Assembly: GCA_946482615.1 (NCBI GenBank) | Contig: CAMLSF010000041.1 | Location: 1 to 25,423, forward strand | DNA from: an uncultured Chromatiaceae bacterium | GTDB taxonomy: Bacteria; Pseudomonadota; Gammaproteobacteria; Enterobacterales; Alteromonadaceae | Direction of reading: 5' to 3' | DNA length: 25,423 bases | In this document: positions 23,139 through 25,423 of the stretch, in pieces | Layout of the letters: each line of letters starts with the position of its first letter | Position numbering within the stretch: position 1 is the stretch's first letter | The notes under the pieces: model-generated | The model's input: the letters and a program-made list of their open reading frames with translations, nothing else | The model's database searches: none | What the model was told of the DNA's origin: nothing | Made by a program: the position numbers and the translations under genes

Positions 23139-24200
23139 ATGCGAACTCAAACTACCATTAAAGCTTTAGGCGTTGCCACACTGATAGGTACTCTGCTGTT
23201 GTCTTTGAGTGGCTGTTCGCATCAACAGGCCTTAAGTAATGTCGTTTGGCAGCAACAATTAAACTTACCTTCTGTACAGCATTCAACTGAAGTGGCGCAG
23301 AGCTTATCTGTGACTATTGATGAAGTCAGTTTTGATTGGGTTGACCAAAGCAGAGGCCGGGTAGTGCCAGCTTTGTTGTTTAAACCTGCTCATCAGCAAA
23401 AAGCCAAAGCTTTAATAGTGTTCTCTCATGGTTTAGGTGGTTCTAAAGAGCGGTATTCTTATCTGGGTCAATACTGGGCCAGTCAGGGCTACGCCAGTTT
23501 ACATGTGCAGCATGATGGTAGTGATCGCAAAGTATGGGGTGGGAGCAGACTGTTATTACCTTTCCGCTTGATGGACGCTGCAGATGAAACCGAAGCCTTA
23601 GCCAGAGTGCAGGATGTGAAATTTGCACTAGATCAGATCCTGGCGTCACAATATGCCGCAGATTTTGATAACCATAATATTATGATGGCAGGCCATTCTT
23701 ATGGTGCCAACACTTCCATGTTGTTAAGCGGCGCGCAAGTTGAGCAAAACGGTAAGTTGGTTAGCCTGAAAGATGACAGAATTAAAGCTGCTATCTTAAT
23801 TTCAGCCCCACCTTTTTATAACGATCAGCCTTTGGATCAGGTGTTAGCAGCTGTCACTATTCCTACTTTGCATATCACCACCACTGAAGATGAAATTAAG
23901 GTACCCGGTTATTATTCATCTCCTTCTGACAGATTTGAGCTCTATTACGCTATGGCCAGCAGCTACAAAGTGTTGGCGGTGTTTAGCTCAGGCAGCCACA
24001 ATATTTTTTCCGGCTGGCGTCGCGATACTGACTCAGCACCGCAGCAACAGGTGATCAAAGCAGCTACTCAGGCATTGTCCAGCGCTTTTATAGAACAAGT
24101 CACCACAGGCGATGGCCGTGCTATGAGCCAATGGGCCCGCGAGCATCAACCTGTGTTGTCCGACTTTATCCGCTCAGATTTAGTGGCTGTGTTGAATTAA
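23139..24200 (+). CDS. Lipoprotein alpha/beta hydrolase (PAF-acetylhydrolase/dienelactone-hydrolase-like)
   Basis: A 353-residue putative lipoprotein hydrolase. The signal peptide ends in lipobox LSLSG-C26, predicting a membrane anchor. The core starts at about 75 with VVPALLFKPAHQQKAKALIVFSHGLGGSKERY (oxyanion HGLGG at 97-101), GYASLHVQHDGSD (118-129), nucleophile elbow IMMAGHSYGANTSM with S187 (G-H-S-Y-G), acid D251 in ITTTEDEIKVPG and base H287 in SSGSHNIFSGW. The pattern is like the platelet-activating-factor acetylhydrolase/dienelactone hydrolase branch, acting on short acyl esters; the natural substrate is unknown. The triad is complete. AAGAGGA lies about six bases before the ATG. It is divergent from the EAL gene, and its stop is four bases from that of the convergent cupin gene. 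Confidence 0.88.
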   Translation: MRTQTTIKALGVATLIGTLLLSLSGCSHQQALSNVVWQQQLNLPSVQHSTEVAQSLSVTIDEVSFDWVDQSRGRVVPALLFKPAHQQKAKALIVFSHGLGGSKERYSYLGQYWASQGYASLHVQHDGSDRKVWGGSRLLLPFRLMDAADETEALARVQDVKFALDQILASQYAADFDNHNIMMAGHSYGANTSMLLSGAQVEQNGKLVSLKDDRIKAAILISAPPFYNDQPLDQVLAAVTIPTLHITTTEDEIKVPGYYSSPSDRFELYYAMASSYKVLAVFSSGSHNIFSGWRRDTDSAPQQQVIKAATQALSSAFIEQVTTGDGRAMSQWAREHQPVLSDFIRSDLVAVLN

Positions 24201-24204
24201 GGTT

Positions 24205-24927
24205 TTAACCCTGGGTGCTGAGTTGATCCCCCAGCAATTCAGCACCCAAATGCCCGACTTTGACATAAATCAGTGCGCCCTCAGGGCCGGTAAAAGGCTG
24301 GTGTTTGCTCCAGCGTGGACTGCGTAACCAGCTGCCTTTTGGATAGCTACCAAACTCGTCCTGAAACACTCCTTCGAGCACATAAATTTCTTCACCACCA
24401 GCATGAATATGGGACTGAAATCTGGTGTTGGCTGCCCAGCGCACTAAAGCTGTGTTGATGCCATCAAACTGATGCAAAGGCAAAACCTGCAGGCCAGGCA
24501 CTAAACCTGGCAACCAGTGTTGTTGTTCTGGTCTGATACAAAGCTGCTCTGTGTCACCTTTACTGAATTGCCATAGTTTCACCAGCAGCAAACAACCCTG
24601 TTTGGAAAAAGGTGCGTGTGAAGTGCCGGGTGGGTTACGTAAGTAAGTACCAACTGGGTAGTCGCCGTATTCATCTGAAAAAGTACCTTCAAGCACCAGA
24701 ATTTCTTCACCGCCACCATGTTGATGCCTGGCAAACTGACTGCCAGGTAAATAACGAACTATGCTGGTGGCTTTAGCCACTTCTGCGCCTGTTCTGTCCA
24801 AAGGCCTTCTGTGAATATCTTTGGCTGGAGACTCATACCAAAGCGCTTGTTCCGGGGTTTGCACTATGCGCTGACTTAAATCCGTATTGATTTCGGCGCT
24901 CATTTGAGTCCAGGGTAATAAGGTCAT
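24205..24927 (-). CDS. ChrR-like double-cupin protein
   Basis: A 240-residue cytoplasmic bicupin of the ChrR cupin type. Cupin 1 (about 54-122) has FARHQHGGGEEILVLEG (H68, H70, E74) and SHAPF (H104); cupin 2 (about 160-226) has FQSHIHAGGEEIYVLEG (H173, H175, E179) and SKHQPF (H209). Both sites keep the metal ligands. Zinc-binding ChrR-type cupins act as anti-sigma or sensor domains, but this protein has no N-terminal anti-sigma segment and no sigma-factor gene next to it, so it may be an enzyme. The halves share DEYGDYPVGTYLR and DEFGSYPKGSWLR, which indicates an internal duplication. Start ATG 24927 has only a distant AAGAGA; residue 9 (ATG 24903) is an alternative. It is convergent with the hydrolase gene, four bases between stops. 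Confidence 0.87.
   Translation of the reverse strand: MTLLPWTQMSAEINTDLSQRIVQTPEQALWYESPAKDIHRRPLDRTGAEVAKATSIVRYLPGSQFARHQHGGGEEILVLEGTFSDEYGDYPVGTYLRNPPGTSHAPFSKQGCLLLVKLWQFSKGDTEQLCIRPEQQHWLPGLVPGLQVLPLHQFDGINTALVRWAANTRFQSHIHAGGEEIYVLEGVFQDEFGSYPKGSWLRSPRWSKHQPFTGPEGALIYVKVGHLGAELLGDQLSTQG
24212..24248. terminator. Ten-base-pair hairpin in the 3' end of the cupin gene
   Basis: TGGGTGCTGA (24212-24221) and TCAGCACCCA (24239-24248) are perfectly inverted around a 17-base loop, within the last codons of the minus-strand cupin gene. It lies between two convergent genes. There is no real U-tract after it, so it is more a transcript-end or pausing hairpin than a standard terminator. Confidence 0.35.
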
Positions 24928-25093
24928 AGTGTTGATTTATCTCTTGTACCGGCCTTTCGCTTGGATTAACTTCAGGCACTCTTAGCTTTAAAGTTTTGGT
25001 TGTACTGCAAGTTGTAGGCTTGCGCCATAACTCAGTGGGTTCATGTTGTTATTAGATGAATTGTGGTGATGCAGACCAAGACAAAGCCATCAA
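24928..25093. other. Intergenic gap before the DUF2804 gene
   Basis: A 166-base gap upstream of the minus-strand cupin gene, hence containing its promoter, and downstream of the minus-strand DUF2804 gene. I see no hairpin, repeat or small reading frame that I would support. Confidence 0.3.
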
Positions 25094-25423
25094 TCACCAC
25101 CTGGCATAATGATCTTCTGCCAGGCCTTTCACCTCATTGAGTAGCAGTTTTCTGCCATTTTGAAGCACTGCAAATCCGCTATAAAGCCCAATATACTGGC
25201 GGAAGTTGCTGGCTAAAAGGCCAATATTGACCTTTTCCTGACGGCAATATAAAGGCGTAAATTCAAGCTGAACTTCGCCGCAAAGGCTGCTGATTTGCCA
25301 TGTTTTTTTATCGTCTTTGCGATCAAAGACAAAACAGGCCGGGCTTAAATGCTGGATTTGACCATCAAACCAGAGCGCATTTTCGCAAAGCCCGGTTTCA
25401 TTGACACCAGCTGCCATATTCAG
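25094..25423 (-). CDS. DUF2804 family protein, C-terminal 109 residues only
   Basis: The frame stays open to the right edge, so the N-terminus lies outside the window. The visible part matches the DUF2804 C-terminal signature: NMAAGVNETGLCENALWFDGQ (from the edge), ACFVFDRKDDKKTWQISSLCGEVQLEFTP, EKVNIGLLASNFRQYIGLYSGF and the closing GLAEDHYARW. The family has no assigned activity in my knowledge; the fold is probably a beta-rich domain. A 166-base gap separates it from the cupin gene ahead, with no obvious terminator. Cysteines at 13 and 48 (counted from the edge) are not known to be conserved. Confidence 0.83.
   Translation of the reverse strand: MNMAAGVNETGLCENALWFDGQIQHLSPACFVFDRKDDKKTWQISSLCGEVQLEFTPLYCRQEKVNIGLLASNFRQYIGLYSGFAVLQNGRKLLLNEVKGLAEDHYARW

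Overview
The window reads as ordinary chromosomal DNA of a free-living, motile gammaproteobacterium of moderate GC. The set of families (AceK, a QmcA/NfeD pair, a DUF3718 protein, a DTW-domain tRNA enzyme, LytTR two-component genes, a 7TMR-DISM EAL protein) looks most like the Rheinheimera/Alishewanella/Alteromonadales group. That placement is inferred from protein character, not from a database search. I see no rRNA, tRNA, CRISPR array, insertion sequence, phage gene or integration scar. Gene density is high, and most starts are supported by a readable Shine-Dalgarno (SD) sequence.

Left part (1-6365). A secreted protein with two tandem F5/8 type C (discoidin-like) domains runs off the left edge on the minus strand. 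It is divergent from a methyl-accepting chemotaxis protein, with a 369-base gap between them. A small secreted DUF3718 protein follows. Next is a compact minus-strand two-component operon: a sensor kinase, a second paralogous sensor kinase and a single LytTR response regulator, all with overlapping ends and followed by a strong hairpin terminator.

Middle (6366-13150). Divergent from the kinase operon is a sodium:amino-acid symporter of the AGCS family. The shared intergenic region holds a direct repeat whose half-sites and spacing resemble a LytTR-protein binding site, so the two-component system may control the transporter, its own operon, or both. Then come a GNAT acetyltransferase, an MFS exporter divergent from a LysR regulator with a dyad between them, a tiny lipoprotein gene overlapping the 3' end of lysR, and a translationally overlapping pair of an M14-like metallopeptidase and an alpha/beta hydrolase.

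Right part (13151-25423). A secreted two-lobed retropepsin-like protein is followed by a bidirectional terminator. On the minus strand lies a probable unit made of a periplasmic solute-binding-like protein, isocitrate dehydrogenase kinase/phosphatase (aceK) and a DTW-domain tRNA-uridine aminocarboxypropyltransferase; aceK is away from any glyoxylate-shunt gene in this window. Then come a secreted esterase, a QmcA-like SPFH protein with its NfeD partner, a large membrane c-di-GMP phosphodiesterase with a degenerate GGDEF domain, a lipoprotein alpha/beta hydrolase, a ChrR-like double cupin, and the C-terminal end of a DUF2804 protein cut by the right edge.

I did not find a clearly undescribed system. 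The most interesting leads are the two-kinase/one-regulator LytTR operon with its candidate operator beside the transporter, the small lipoprotein overlapping lysR, the M14/hydrolase overlapping pair with a non-ATG start, and the single-chain double retropepsin.
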